Assembly: GCF_940143175.1 (NCBI RefSeq)
Contig: NZ_OW659496.1
Location: forward strand, 1,674,001 to 1,738,000
From: Erysipelothrix amsterdamensis
GTDB lineage: Bacteria > Bacillota_I > Bacilli_A > Erysipelotrichales > Erysipelotrichaceae
Direction: 5' to 3'
Length of the DNA stretch: 64,000 nt
Position numbers and translations under genes: made by a program. Below the pieces are notes generated by a model. The model had not been told where the DNA came from, did no database searches, and saw nothing but the letters and a program-made list of their open reading frames with translations. Shown one piece after another: positions 43,506-52,517 of this stretch; the stretch's first letter is position 1, and each line of letters begins with the position of its first letter.

Positions 43506-44327
43506 ATGAAAAAAACATTTATAGTAGCTTGCGTAACATTATTATTTTTAAGCGGTTGTGGAAAGAAGGATACAACCGTAACGAAACTTGAAGCAATCAA
43601 ATCAAAAGGTGAAATTGTTTTAGTAACATCACCTGACTATGCACCCTATGAATTCATCGATGCAACAAAAACAGGTCAAGATCAATATGTAGGTGCGGAC
43701 ATCGAACTCGCAAAATTTATTGCGAATGAAATTGGTGTAGATCTCGTTATTAAAGCGATGAGCTTTGGTGATATTGCCTCCGCAGTATCACTTGGAAAAT
43801 TTGATATGGGTATTGCGGGATTTACCTTTAATGAAGAACGTGCAGAACAAGTTGATTTCAGTAATACTTATGATACGACGGAGTCCACATGCCAAGGTTT
43901 TCTTGTAACGAAAGAAAAAGAAGCAACACTTAATACAATTGATGATTTAAAAACTGCGAAGGTTGCCGTTCAAAATGGTTCACTCCCTCAAACTTACGTG
44001 GAGACAGAACTTCCAGAAGCAACAATGCAACTCGTTAATACATTGGATGATGCTGTCCTTCAGTTGAATGTTGGAAAAGTGGATGCGATTGCTGCATCCT
44101 GTGCATCAGGTGAAGGATTTACCTTAAATAATAAAAATCTTGTTGTAAGTAAAGTTAAATTCGCAACAATCGATGATAACGGTACAAAAGTCATCTTAGA
44201 AAAAGGTCAAGAAGATCTTATGGATGAAGTAAATAAAGCAATTGCGAAAGCTGTAGAACTTGATTTGTATAAACAATGGCTTGCTGATGCTACAAGTATT
44301 GCAAAACAATTAGGAGCGATTGACTAA
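43506..44327 (+). CDS. Amino-acid-binding lipoprotein of ABC importer
   Basis: A 273-residue polar-amino-acid-binding protein. The lipobox LSGC puts the lipidated Cys at residue 18. The mature domain reads GEIVLVTSPDYAPYEFID, then VGADIELAKFIANEIG and FDMGIAGFTFNEERAEQVDFS, characteristic of solute-binding family 3 (ArtJ/GlnH/HisJ). The upstream T-box with likely Arg specifier and Arg-rich leader ORF point to arginine or a related basic amino acid; the protein alone does not prove this. AAGGAGAG precedes the start. Confidence 0.92.
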   Translation: MKKTFIVACVTLLFLSGCGKKDTTVTKLEAIKSKGEIVLVTSPDYAPYEFIDATKTGQDQYVGADIELAKFIANEIGVDLVIKAMSFGDIASAVSLGKFDMGIAGFTFNEERAEQVDFSNTYDTTESTCQGFLVTKEKEATLNTIDDLKTAKVAVQNGSLPQTYVETELPEATMQLVNTLDDAVLQLNVGKVDAIAASCASGEGFTLNNKNLVVSKVKFATIDDNGTKVILEKGQEDLMDEVNKAIAKAVELDLYKQWLADATSIAKQLGAID

Positions 44328-44328
44328 G

Positions 44329-44991
44329 ATGTTTCAAGATATATTAAAGCTCATTAATCGCTATGGACATGTGTATCTTAAGGGAGCTTGGGGTACACTG
44401 ACCATTTCTGTTGTTGTTGTATTAATTAGTACCCTACTTGGTGCCTTTCTCGCAATGGGGAAGATGTCGAAATTTAAGCCTTTAAAAACAATTATTAATG
44501 TCTATATCGAAGTAATTCGTGGAACACCACTACTACTTCAACTAAGTTTATTTTATTTTTTAGGCTCTGAGTACATCTCCACATCCGTTCCGGATGTAGG
44601 ATGGATCATGGTTGCTTTGATTATTAATTCGAGTGCCTATGTAGCGGAAATCTTCCGTGCTGGTATTCAAGCTGTTGATAAAGGTCAATTTGAAGCCGCA
44701 AAAAGTCTTGGTATTTCAAATGCTAATATGATGAAGAAGATTATCTTCCCACAAGCGATTAAGAATATCTTACCTGCTTTAGGGAATGAATTTATTACAA
44801 TGATAAAAGAAACATCTTTAGCATCGGTATTCTTTGTAAACAACTTGATGACTTCGGAATCAATTGTCTCAAGTGCAACCCACTTAAAACTACCGTCTTT
44901 GATGATTGTAGGGGTTATTTACTTTATAATGACTTTCTCAACATCGAAATTAATCTCCGCATTTGAACGAAAGGTGGCCCTCAATGACTAA
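44329..44991 (+). CDS. Amino-acid ABC transporter permease
   Basis: A 220-residue permease of the His/Glu/Gln/Arg type with about five TM segments, the N-terminal [35 protein letters not shown], and the EAA loop [24 protein letters not shown]. The ATG at 44329 is preferred over an in-frame TTG at 44320. It probably forms a homodimer in the membrane with the ATPase encoded next. Confidence 0.93.
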   Translation: MFQDILKLINRYGHVYLKGAWGTLTISVVVVLISTLLGAFLAMGKMSKFKPLKTIINVYIEVIRGTPLLLQLSLFYFLGSEYISTSVPDVGWIMVALIINSSAYVAEIFRAGIQAVDKGQFEAAKSLGISNANMMKKIIFPQAIKNILPALGNEFITMIKETSLASVFFVNNLMTSESIVSSATHLKLPSLMIVGVIYFIMTFSTSKLISAFERKVALND

Positions 44992-45718
44992 ACCGCTACT
45001 TGAAATCAAAAACATACATAAAGCATATGGAGACTTATCCGTGCTTCAAGGAATTAATGAAACAATTACCCAGGGTGAAGTTGTTTCGATTATTGGTCCT
45101 TCGGGTTCAGGAAAGTCAACGTTGCTACGGTGCTTAAATTTACTTGAAACACCATGTTCAGGTAGCATTATCTTTGATGGTGTAGCATTAGAGCCAGATC
45201 ATAAAAACTTAGATAAGCTACGTCAAGAAATTGGGATGGTTTTCCAACATTTTAATGTTTTCCCCAATTTAACGGTTTTGGAAAACATTACCCTCGCACC
45301 AACTCTAGAAAAAGGGATGTCTAAAGATGAAGCAAATACTTTAGGTTTATCGTTACTTGATAAGGTAGGGCTTAAGGATAAGGCACATGAATTTCCACGT
45401 AAGTTATCTGGAGGACAAAAGCAACGTCTTGCGATTGTCCGTGCGCTTGCAATGCAACCTCAAGTTATGCTCTTTGATGAACCAACATCTGCATTAGATC
45501 CAGAAATGGTTAAAGATGTACTTGAAGTTATTAAAGATCTTGCGGTAAGTGGGATGACAATTGTAATTGTGACTCACGAGATGAATTTCGCAAAAGAAAT
45601 CAGTGATCGTGTGTTATTTATGGATGGTGGTGTTATCTGCGAACAGGGAACACCTGAAGCAATCTTTGATAACCCGACACATCCTCGTACTATTGAGTTT
45701 CTAAGTAAAGTTTTATAA
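44984..45718 (+). CDS. Amino-acid ABC transporter ATP-binding protein
   Basis: A 244-residue GlnQ/HisP-type ATPase: Walker [26 protein letters not shown], signature LSGGQKQR and Walker [16 protein letters not shown]. The start at 44984 has GGTGG before it and overlaps the permease stop by 8 bases. Twenty bases after its stop the second IS copy begins, inside what was the operon's terminator hairpin. Confidence 0.93.
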   Translation: MTKPLLEIKNIHKAYGDLSVLQGINETITQGEVVSIIGPSGSGKSTLLRCLNLLETPCSGSIIFDGVALEPDHKNLDKLRQEIGMVFQHFNVFPNLTVLENITLAPTLEKGMSKDEANTLGLSLLDKVGLKDKAHEFPRKLSGGQKQRLAIVRALAMQPQVMLFDEPTSALDPEMVKDVLEVIKDLAVSGMTIVIVTHEMNFAKEISDRVLFMDGGVICEQGTPEAIFDNPTHPRTIEFLSKVL

Positions 45719-45741
45719 AAAAAAGCAAGTCTTAAATTGAT

Positions 45742-45805
45742 AAGCTCCCCTTAAAGTAGACACCCGAAATAAATAAAATCGGGCACTACAAAAAAGGAGG
45801 AGCTT
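45742..45805 (+). promoter_or_regulatory. IS left-end hairpin sequestering the orfA ribosome site (copy 2)
   Basis: Same arms as in copy 1 (45742-45752 with 45794-45805). Here it faces transcripts arriving from the amino-acid transporter operon, whose terminator was split; the stem followed by TTTCT may stop them or at least hide the orfA ribosome site. Confidence 0.65.
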
Positions 45806-45810
45806 TTTCT

Positions 45811-46515
45811 ATGGGGAGAAAGAATAAATATCCAGCCGAAATAAAAGAACAAGCAATTAATGAATATTTGAATGGCATAAAAGGTGCACCAGAAATAGCT
45901 GAAGAATTATCTATTGATTCTAGTACATTACGTAGTTGGGTGAAAAAGTATCAAACTTATGGTATTGAAGTTTTTTCAGATAAAGATCGAAACAAAAGTT
46001 ATTCGAAAGAGCTCAAGGAATCCGCAATTAGGGATTATCTTGAAGGCGCAGGTTCTCTTAAAGATATTAGTATTAAATATGGTATAAGTTCCCATGAGGT
46101 TTTGCGCGGATGGATAAAAAAGTATAATAGACTTGAAACTATAAAGGATTACGATCCTAAAGGAGAAGTCTATATGACAAAAGGTAGAAAAACAACAATT
46201 GAGGAGCGTCAGGAAATTGTCGCATATTGTATTGAACATGACTACGATTATAAGGGGACTGCTGAGCGCTATGAACTTTCTTATGCTCAGGTTTATCAGT
46301 GGGTGAAAAAGTATAACGAATTGGGAGATGATGGTCTTCTTGATAAACGTGGCAAGCGAAAACAAGAAGATCAACTTAGTAATGAAGAACGTTTAGAACG
46401 TAAAGTAAAACTACTTGAAAGACAACTCGAACTGAAAGAACGCGAGAACATTCTATTAAAAAAAGTGAAGGAAATCGAAAGGGGGCGATATTCTCCAAAG
46501 CAAAACAAGAAGTAA
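45811..46515 (+). CDS. IS3-family transposase OrfA (copy 2)
   Basis: Same 234-residue protein as copy 1, with three helix-turn-helix units and a C-terminal coiled coil. The slippery A7 is at 46458-46464. Confidence 0.95.
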   Translation: MGRKNKYPAEIKEQAINEYLNGIKGAPEIAEELSIDSSTLRSWVKKYQTYGIEVFSDKDRNKSYSKELKESAIRDYLEGAGSLKDISIKYGISSHEVLRGWIKKYNRLETIKDYDPKGEVYMTKGRKTTIEERQEIVAYCIEHDYDYKGTAERYELSYAQVYQWVKKYNELGDDGLLDKRGKRKQEDQLSNEERLERKVKLLERQLELKERENILLKKVKEIERGRYSPKQNKK

Positions 46516-46526
46516 AGTATCTCGCA

Positions 46527-47474
46527 GTGCAGGAACTACATCATAAACATGGCTGGAGTATTCAGTGGATGTGTAAGGTACTTAAAATCGCAAGAAGTAG
46601 TTATTATAAATGGACGCATCGTGTTGAAACAAGCAATGAAATTGAAAATCATGAGCTTTGCAATCTCATTCTTGATTATGATGAACTATTTGGACATATC
46701 TTAGGCTATCGACGCATGACGGATTGGATCAATGAGTTGAATAGCGTTCAATATAACTCGAAGAGGATTCATAGACTCATGAAGATGCTAGGGGTGAAAT
46801 CAGTGATTCGTCAAAAGTCTAAAAAATATTCACGAAGCACTCCTGAAATCACAGCTGAAAATATTTTAAATCGAAATTTCTTTGCCGCAAAACCGAATGA
46901 AAAATGGCTGACAGACGTCACAGAATTTAAGATTAAAGGTTCAAGTAAGAAACTATATCTCAGTGCGATTATTGATCTTTATGATTTAAGTGTTGTGGCG
47001 TATCAAATAAGTGATCGGAACAATAATCAACTTGTGTTTGATACTTATCATAAAGCTATCGCGAGATATCCAGAGGCAAAACCTTTATTTCACAGTGACC
47101 GCGGATTCCAATACACAAGTAGGGCATTTAGGAAACAGCTAGAAGATCAAGGAGTGATGCAAAGTATGTCTAGAGTGGGACATTGTATTGATAATGGTCC
47201 TATGGAAGGATTTTGGGGAACAATCAAATCAGAAATGTACTACCCTAATGAATTCAGTACAAGAAGCGAATTGAAGAAAGCAATTGAAGTGTATATTGAT
47301 TTTTATAACAACAAGAGACTTCAGAAACGCTTCAAAAACAAAACACCAATGATGGTTCGAACTGAAGCGCTAGGAACAGAGACACCTGTAGTCTACGCGA
47401 TTCCAACTAACAAGAAGATTGAAGCTTACTGGTCAAACATTAGAGAAAAACAAATGCAGTCACTTGTAGCATAA
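46527..47474 (+). CDS. IS3-family transposase OrfB, DDE integrase domain (copy 2)
   Basis: Same 315-residue integrase as copy 1 with an intact DDE triad. Open upstream to the slippery site, so OrfAB fusion is expected. Confidence 0.95.
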   Translation: MQELHHKHGWSIQWMCKVLKIARSSYYKWTHRVETSNEIENHELCNLILDYDELFGHILGYRRMTDWINELNSVQYNSKRIHRLMKMLGVKSVIRQKSKKYSRSTPEITAENILNRNFFAAKPNEKWLTDVTEFKIKGSSKKLYLSAIIDLYDLSVVAYQISDRNNNQLVFDTYHKAIARYPEAKPLFHSDRGFQYTSRAFRKQLEDQGVMQSMSRVGHCIDNGPMEGFWGTIKSEMYYPNEFSTRSELKKAIEVYIDFYNNKRLQKRFKNKTPMMVRTEALGTETPVVYAIPTNKKIEAYWSNIREKQMQSLVA

Positions 47475-47509
47475 AAAAGATGATTCATCATAAAGTGATA
47501 AATCATCTT
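47473..47509 (-). terminator. Terminator-like hairpin at the IS right end (copy 2)
   Basis: Stem AAGATGATT / AATCATCTT with six T on the minus strand; it would stop leftward transcripts from folC in place of the split terminator. Confidence 0.65.
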
Positions 47510-47552
47510 GGATATTTTATTTATTTCACCTGTCTACTTGACAGGGAGCAGT

Positions 47553-48776
47553 TCAAATTGACTTGCTTTTTTTTATGAGATAATCCCGTGCTTCTGAAAT
47601 AAAGTATAAGGATCCGGTAATGACACAAGTACCGTTATTTCGATGCTTCATTCCTGTATCAATCGCTTTATATTGATCTTCGATAATGGTGACATTATGT
47701 CCGAATGCTAATTTTTCAGCACGCTCCGATCGATAAAAATCGAATTGAGTAATAATCACTTCGTCGAATACGGATTCGAGTTTATTAATCATAAGCGTAT
47801 AGTCTTTATCTTTAAGTGCGGTAAAGACCGCAACCCATGGTCTAGGAAGCATTTCCATACTTCTCACGAGCATTTCAATGCCCATCTCATTGTGAGCACC
47901 ATCCACATAAACACCATCCAAGACGGGCTCAAAACGTCCCGCCCATGACGCACTTGCAATTGCATTTTGAATCGTTTTTGTATCGACGGTAATATGTGGT
48001 AATGCTTTTACAAGATGAATAGCCAGACTTGCATTGCCAACTTGGTAAAGACCTTGATTTTGGATGACATAAGGTTCTTCTAATACATCAAAGTAATACG
48101 CCAACCCCTCCCGTTTAGGTTCAGCTATCACCACTTGGTGCATATTTGTTTGTTTTAAATTGGTAAAGTAGCTAAACACCTCCAAACATGAATCTTTACG
48201 TTCTGTTGTGAAAAACGGAACATTCATTTTAATGATACCTGCTTTTTCTGCAGCAATCTTCTCAATGGTATCACCCAAAATATTCATGTGGTCAAGACCA
48301 ATATTCGTAATTCCAGTAATAACAGGTTGGATTACATTGGTAGCGTCAAGACGACCCCCAAGTCCAACTTCATAAATCGCATAATCTATGTCATTATCAA
48401 TAAAATATAAAATGGAAATAAGAACATCGATTTCAAACATACTTAATTGGTACTGATCCCAAAATGGCTCCGTAACATTAATATACATTAATAAATCAGA
48501 ATCACTAATATTTTCATTGTTGATGCGAATACGATCATTATGTACCGTAAGATGCGGTGACGTGAAGGTCCCTACAGAATACCCAGCTTCTTGTAGGATA
48601 GCACGTGTATAGTTTGTTGTTGAACCTTTTCCATTGGTTCCCCCAATATGGATACAAGTAAGTGAATCTTGAGGATTCCCCATATCTGCTAAGCATTGAC
48701 GAAATAAGTCAATGCCATACGTTTGATTTTTACGTTTCATAAGCGCATCAAGCGCTGGTTCTATTTGTCTAAACAT
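47553..48776 (-). CDS. folC: Folylpolyglutamate synthase
   Basis: A Mur-ligase-fold enzyme of 407 residues that adds glutamates to folates (often also dihydrofolate synthase). ATP-binding IHIGGTNGKGSTTNYTRAIL is near residue 40, FTSPHL near 75, and VYEVGLGGRLDATN near 135; the C-terminal domain has VDGAHNEMGIEMLV. The start at 48776 (MFRQIEP) has GGAGTG before it and overlaps ung by 16 bases. The stop TGA at 47553-47555 is the end of the IS; without the IS the frame would have ended with TAA at the same codon, so the protein is unchanged. Confidence 0.94.
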   Translation of the reverse strand: MFRQIEPALDALMKRKNQTYGIDLFRQCLADMGNPQDSLTCIHIGGTNGKGSTTNYTRAILQEAGYSVGTFTSPHLTVHNDRIRINNENISDSDLLMYINVTEPFWDQYQLSMFEIDVLISILYFIDNDIDYAIYEVGLGGRLDATNVIQPVITGITNIGLDHMNILGDTIEKIAAEKAGIIKMNVPFFTTERKDSCLEVFSYFTNLKQTNMHQVVIAEPKREGLAYYFDVLEEPYVIQNQGLYQVGNASLAIHLVKALPHITVDTKTIQNAIASASWAGRFEPVLDGVYVDGAHNEMGIEMLVRSMEMLPRPWVAVFTALKDKDYTLMINKLESVFDEVIITQFDFYRSERAEKLAFGHNVTIIEDQYKAIDTGMKHRNNGTCVITGSLYFISEARDYLIKKSKSI

Positions 48777-49420
48777 GTAACACTCCAATTAATTTCTTTT
48801 TGATTTCGTTCGTAAAGTAAGGCATTAATTTTCGAAAATGGGCGTGACCCAATAAATCCACGATAAGCTCCAAGTGGTGATGGGTGACTTGATTCAATAA
48901 ATTGATGATGATCTTTAACGAGTGATTTTTTGGCTTGTGCCTTTTTTCCCCACAAGACAAAAATTATCGGTTCTTTACGGCACCCGAGTTCCGAAATAAC
49001 ACGATCTGTGAATTGCTCCCATCCAAGCTGCCCATGGGACATGGGTTCACCTTCTCTGACTGTTAGTAATGTATTAAGAAGTAAAACGCCCTGTTTTGCC
49101 CAAGCGGATAAATCACCATGTTCATTTTTTATACCAAGATCGGATTCCAATTCTTTGTAGATGTTTACCAAACTCTTTGGTAATTTTTGATCTTTGAAGA
49201 CTGAAAAACTCATCCCCATTGCTTGACCGGGTTGGTGGTATGGATCTTGTCCTAAAATCACAACCCTCACGTCTTCAAACTTTGTGTAATCAAAGGCGGT
49301 ATAAACCAGATCTTTGGGTGGATATATTGTGAATGCTTTTCGTTCGTCTTCGATTTTACGTTCAAGCATTTTAAAATACTCTTTTTTCATTTCTTCATTA
49401 AATAATTGTTCCCAGTTCAT
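48761..49420 (-). CDS. ung: Uracil-DNA glycosylase
   Basis: A 219-residue family 1 uracil-DNA glycosylase: water-activating motif GQDPYHQPGQA with Asp59, the FVLWGKKAQ region, and HPSPLGAYRGF containing the catalytic His. It excises uracil from DNA to start base-excision repair. AGGAGGACGTT precedes the start; folC overlaps downstream. Confidence 0.97.
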   Translation of the reverse strand: MNWEQLFNEEMKKEYFKMLERKIEDERKAFTIYPPKDLVYTAFDYTKFEDVRVVILGQDPYHQPGQAMGMSFSVFKDQKLPKSLVNIYKELESDLGIKNEHGDLSAWAKQGVLLLNTLLTVREGEPMSHGQLGWEQFTDRVISELGCRKEPIIFVLWGKKAQAKKSLVKDHHQFIESSHPSPLGAYRGFIGSRPFSKINALLYERNQKEINWSVTCLDK

Positions 49421-49445
49421 AACGTCCTCCTGTACATTTCTAAAA

Positions 49446-49473
49446 AATAAAAGCCAGATATCTGGCTTTTATT
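49446..49473 (-). terminator. Terminator of the third LCP gene (28-bp perfect palindrome)
   Basis: Half-site AATAAAAGCCAGAT and its exact complement, overlapping the LCP stop; ends in T-rich sequence on both strands. Confidence 0.8.
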
Positions 49474-50929
49474 CACTTACTGAAATTACTTCATGACGTT
49501 CCATTGCCTCAATATAGTCGTGAGCTTGACGGACTGTATCATAATTTGGTTCCATTACATAAAGTGCTGGACCCGGCATTGAATACGTCGTTGTACTTGA
49601 ACTTCCAGTTCCTGTTACTGCATAAGATTGAATATCCCAATCTGACATATCATTAATTTGTTGTTTTATTAATTTCTTAAAGTCACTCTCTTCCATACTC
49701 ATTTGGAATGAGTCGGAAACTGAATTTAGAATAGAAGTATAGTTCGTAATAATTGCAGGTGACATTGCTTTCTTAAGAATACCTGTAATAAGTGCTTGTT
49801 GGTTTTTTACACGGTCATTATCTCCGTTTGGAAGATTGTAACGTTCACGTGCAAAGATGAGACCATTACGACCATCAACATGGTTAATGCCTTCATCAAA
49901 ATAGACACCCGCAAACGATTGGAATGCGTATCGTGAATAGACATCAACGCCACCCAATGCATCGATAATTGTTTCTACTGAACTAAAGTTAACCTTAACA
50001 AAATAGTCAATATCGATATCAAAGAGATTTTCAAGTGTTGCCATTGATTCCCCAACACCATAAATTCCAGCATGGGTTAATTTGTCATAAGCTCCAAATG
50101 ATGCCAGTTCAACGTGATAATCACGAGGAATACTTGTCAGTAAAATTTGTTTGTTTTTTGGATCGACCGTCATAATCATATTTACATCGGATCGTGATAC
50201 TGATGATACTGGTCCATAGGTATCAATTCCTGTCACAAACATACTGAAGGTATCCTTCATAACATCAGCATTTTTGTTTTTGAAATCAACTTCTTCTTCA
50301 TAAGCCACCGTACCAATAATGCGTGTCTTCTCATCAAAATCTTTGACCTCATCTTGAATAAAGCCACGATGCGCTTCACTCAACAAGATTACTTCTTGAG
50401 TGCCATCATATAAATCATTTGCGAGTTCTGTATAATCTTCGTAATCTACGATGTTAATATCTGATTTATACTTTTCATCAATTAACTTTTTCCCTTTAGT
50501 AATGTTTTTAGAATCAAGACGTGTGTTGGCACCAATTGGTAATTCCTTCACGTCTTCAATACTTTTATATTTTGAATCTTTCATGACCACTACAGAAATA
50601 ACGTGTGTATCTTTATTTGCACCGGTTAATTTCCCTAAGAAACTGTTTCCGGTAACTAAATAACGTGTTCCAAGTAATAAGAGTAAACTTAAAATTAAGC
50701 TATACACCTTACCGAAATTTTTTAACTTACCGGGTTTGGTGAGCATGGTTATGAGCGCTCCAATAAGGAATAGAAGTAGGATAACCCCCACTATAATCAT
50801 TAGATACTTTGTAGGAATTGCATTAAACTTGTAGATTGCATACAAAGTAACGAGTGAACAAAGTAAAAAGATTAAAATGATTACTTTGTCTCTGAATAAT
50901 ATAAATTCTTTTCGATTGTTTTTAGCCAT
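49469..50929 (-). CDS. LytR-CpsA-Psr (LCP) protein, third copy
   Basis: A 486-residue membrane protein. An N-terminal bundle of three TM helices (about 10-105) is followed by a binding-protein-like domain (HVISVVVMKDSKYKSIEDVKELPIGA to EVILLSEAHRGFI). The LCP domain (FSMFVTGIDTYGPVSSVSRSDVNMIMTV, SIPRDYHVEL, LFDIDIDYFVKVNFSSVETIIDALGGVDV, IFARERYNLPNGDNDRVKNQQ) follows and the protein ends without PASTA repeats. This resembles the LCP proteins of capsule or teichoic-acid loci. The start at 50929 (MAKNNRKEF) has GGAGG before it. It is 32 bases after the gene for an anchored solute-binding-like protein. Confidence 0.92.
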   Translation of the reverse strand: MAKNNRKEFILFRDKVIILIFLLCSLVTLYAIYKFNAIPTKYLMIIVGVILLLFLIGALITMLTKPGKLKNFGKVYSLILSLLLLLGTRYLVTGNSFLGKLTGANKDTHVISVVVMKDSKYKSIEDVKELPIGANTRLDSKNITKGKKLIDEKYKSDINIVDYEDYTELANDLYDGTQEVILLSEAHRGFIQDEVKDFDEKTRIIGTVAYEEEVDFKNKNADVMKDTFSMFVTGIDTYGPVSSVSRSDVNMIMTVDPKNKQILLTSIPRDYHVELASFGAYDKLTHAGIYGVGESMATLENLFDIDIDYFVKVNFSSVETIIDALGGVDVYSRYAFQSFAGVYFDEGINHVDGRNGLIFARERYNLPNGDNDRVKNQQALITGILKKAMSPAIITNYTSILNSVSDSFQMSMEESDFKKLIKQQINDMSDWDIQSYAVTGTGSSSTTTYSMPGPALYVMEPNYDTVRQAHDYIEAMERHEVISVSE

Positions 50930-50961
50930 GCTAACCTCCATCACAAATTTGTGATTATCAA

Positions 50962-52515
50962 TTAATTGTCTTTCTTTTCTTCGTTTTCGGAAGAAGCATC
51001 ATTCTTTGATTCTTCTTTTTTTGCTTCAAGTGCCTTTTTCTCATCTTCAGCTTTTTTGGCTTCTAATGCTTTTTTCTCATCTTCAGTTAAATCATTCTCC
51101 TCAATCCATTTGTTTGCAAGTGAAACAATTTCGGACTGAGCTTCATCAACCGTTAGTTTATGATCATAAAGATCTCTTAATATCGGCATGAAATCAACTT
51201 CTTTATAAAGACTACGTGCTAATTTGGTTGGATTATTATCCAATGCCATCACTGGTGGCGTATCATGGAAATTATACGCTCTCATTTTTTCAATGAGTTT
51301 CTTATCGGTAATTGTAAGCTCATCAAGGTGAATACGATGATAAATCGGCGTTTTACCCACAGAACTCTTGTAAGTTGATACCCCTTCTCCGCTACGCAAG
51401 ATTCGAATTACTTCTGCGGCAGCAGATGGGTATTTAGTTTCTTTACGTGCGATATAACCATCAACCTCACCCATCGGAGACATCCGGTGCTTCATATACT
51501 CTGGATAAGGTGCATACACATATTCGTCCTTAGTACTCATCTCGTATTTATCGGCCATTTCAAAATCAGTAATAAGGCTAAAGGCTGAGCGTCGTTCGTA
51601 AAACGCTGCATCCAATTGCCATGGAAGGTCTTCTGCCTTCACATCTTTTGGTAATGTTTTATCCATTTTGTGGGTACTCATCGCTTCAATAAAGACGAGC
51701 CCATCTCTAAATTCTTGGGTTTCAAAGCCTGGGTCCGATCCTTTTTTCGTGAAATTCAACGTCCATCGACCACTGGTTAAGAAAGGATAAAAGGATTCTT
51801 GGTCTTTAAAGGATAATGGAAATACCATATCGGTCTTTTTAAGAATTTTATCGGAAGCTTTATAAATTTGATCCCATGTTTCAAAAACATCTGGTAATCC
51901 AGAATCATCTGAATCTTTTAAATCAAATCCTGCTTCTTCTAAAAGTGTTTTATTATAAACAAAGAGGCCCCCCTCGATACTATTTTGAACAAAATAGTAT
52001 CCTTTGAGATTTATTGAATCTTGAAGTTGGACTGGAATTCTACTTCCAACGACCGTATCAAGGCCATTGCCTAGATTAACCAATTGATCTAAAAAGTAAA
52101 CAGCATTTTTCTGCGAGGTTACCATTACATCGTAAGGGAGTCCTTTAGCCATTTGATCAATACTTAATGGTTCTTGGACAACATAACTAATCGCATCTTT
52201 ATGTTGCGGATGCGTTTCATCCCATGTGGAAACTAAGTATTCCCCAAGCTCTTTATTTTCAACTTGTACGGTGAGTGATGCATTTTCTTCAATACTGAAA
52301 TACTCGTTATCTTTATCGTAACACACCGTTTTCCCATCAACAGTACAACGGCTGTTTAAGAAAAAGAATGAGGTTGAAAAAACTGCAAGTAACAAGACTG
52401 CGACAACGCCAATAATAACACTCTTATTCTCTTTAGGATTTTTAACCAATCGTTGTTTTTCTTTCTTGTCGTTTGCATTTTCCTCAACGTGCACTTCTTG
52501 ATGTTCTTGACTCAT
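50962..52515 (-). CDS. Membrane-anchored solute-binding-like protein
   Basis: A 517-residue protein with a charged cytoplasmic N-terminus (about 32 residues), one TM helix (SVIIGVVAVLLLAVFSTSFFFL) and a large external domain. The external domain resembles extracellular solute-binding family 1, with GLPDVFETWDQIYKASDKIL, SGRWTLNF and GEVDGYIARKETKYPSAAAEVIRIL. The C-terminal tail is a lysine/glutamate-rich repeat (EDEKKALEAKK twice). It lacks a lipobox and has no ABC permease neighbours, so it is not an ordinary transporter subunit. Cotranscription with an LCP gene suggests a role in wall-polymer handling (inference). Confidence 0.78.
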   Translation of the reverse strand: MSQEHQEVHVEENANDKKEKQRLVKNPKENKSVIIGVVAVLLLAVFSTSFFFLNSRCTVDGKTVCYDKDNEYFSIEENASLTVQVENKELGEYLVSTWDETHPQHKDAISYVVQEPLSIDQMAKGLPYDVMVTSQKNAVYFLDQLVNLGNGLDTVVGSRIPVQLQDSINLKGYYFVQNSIEGGLFVYNKTLLEEAGFDLKDSDDSGLPDVFETWDQIYKASDKILKKTDMVFPLSFKDQESFYPFLTSGRWTLNFTKKGSDPGFETQEFRDGLVFIEAMSTHKMDKTLPKDVKAEDLPWQLDAAFYERRSAFSLITDFEMADKYEMSTKDEYVYAPYPEYMKHRMSPMGEVDGYIARKETKYPSAAAEVIRILRSGEGVSTYKSSVGKTPIYHRIHLDELTITDKKLIEKMRAYNFHDTPPVMALDNNPTKLARSLYKEVDFMPILRDLYDHKLTVDEAQSEIVSLANKWIEENDLTEDEKKALEAKKAEDEKKALEAKKEESKNDASSENEEKKDN

Positions 52516-52517
52516 CC

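Larger units (their letters stand above)
45738..47555 (+). mobile_element. IS3-family (IS150-like) insertion sequence, copy 2
   Basis: 1818 bp, apparently identical to copy 1, same orientation, starting exactly 22,000 bases later. The target duplication is AAT (45735-45737 and 47556-47558), different from copy 1, so the insertion was independent. The flanks rejoin into a bidirectional terminator, stem AAGCAAGTC / GACTTGCTT with loop TTAAATT and long A/T runs, between the amino-acid transporter and folC. The AAT target lies in the loop. Its last three bases now form the folC stop codon. Confidence 0.95.

Noticed and set aside
23738-47555. Composite transposon formed by the two IS copies
   Set aside because: The target duplications differ (GAG and AAT), each copy has its own matching pair, and the interior carries core genes such as argS.
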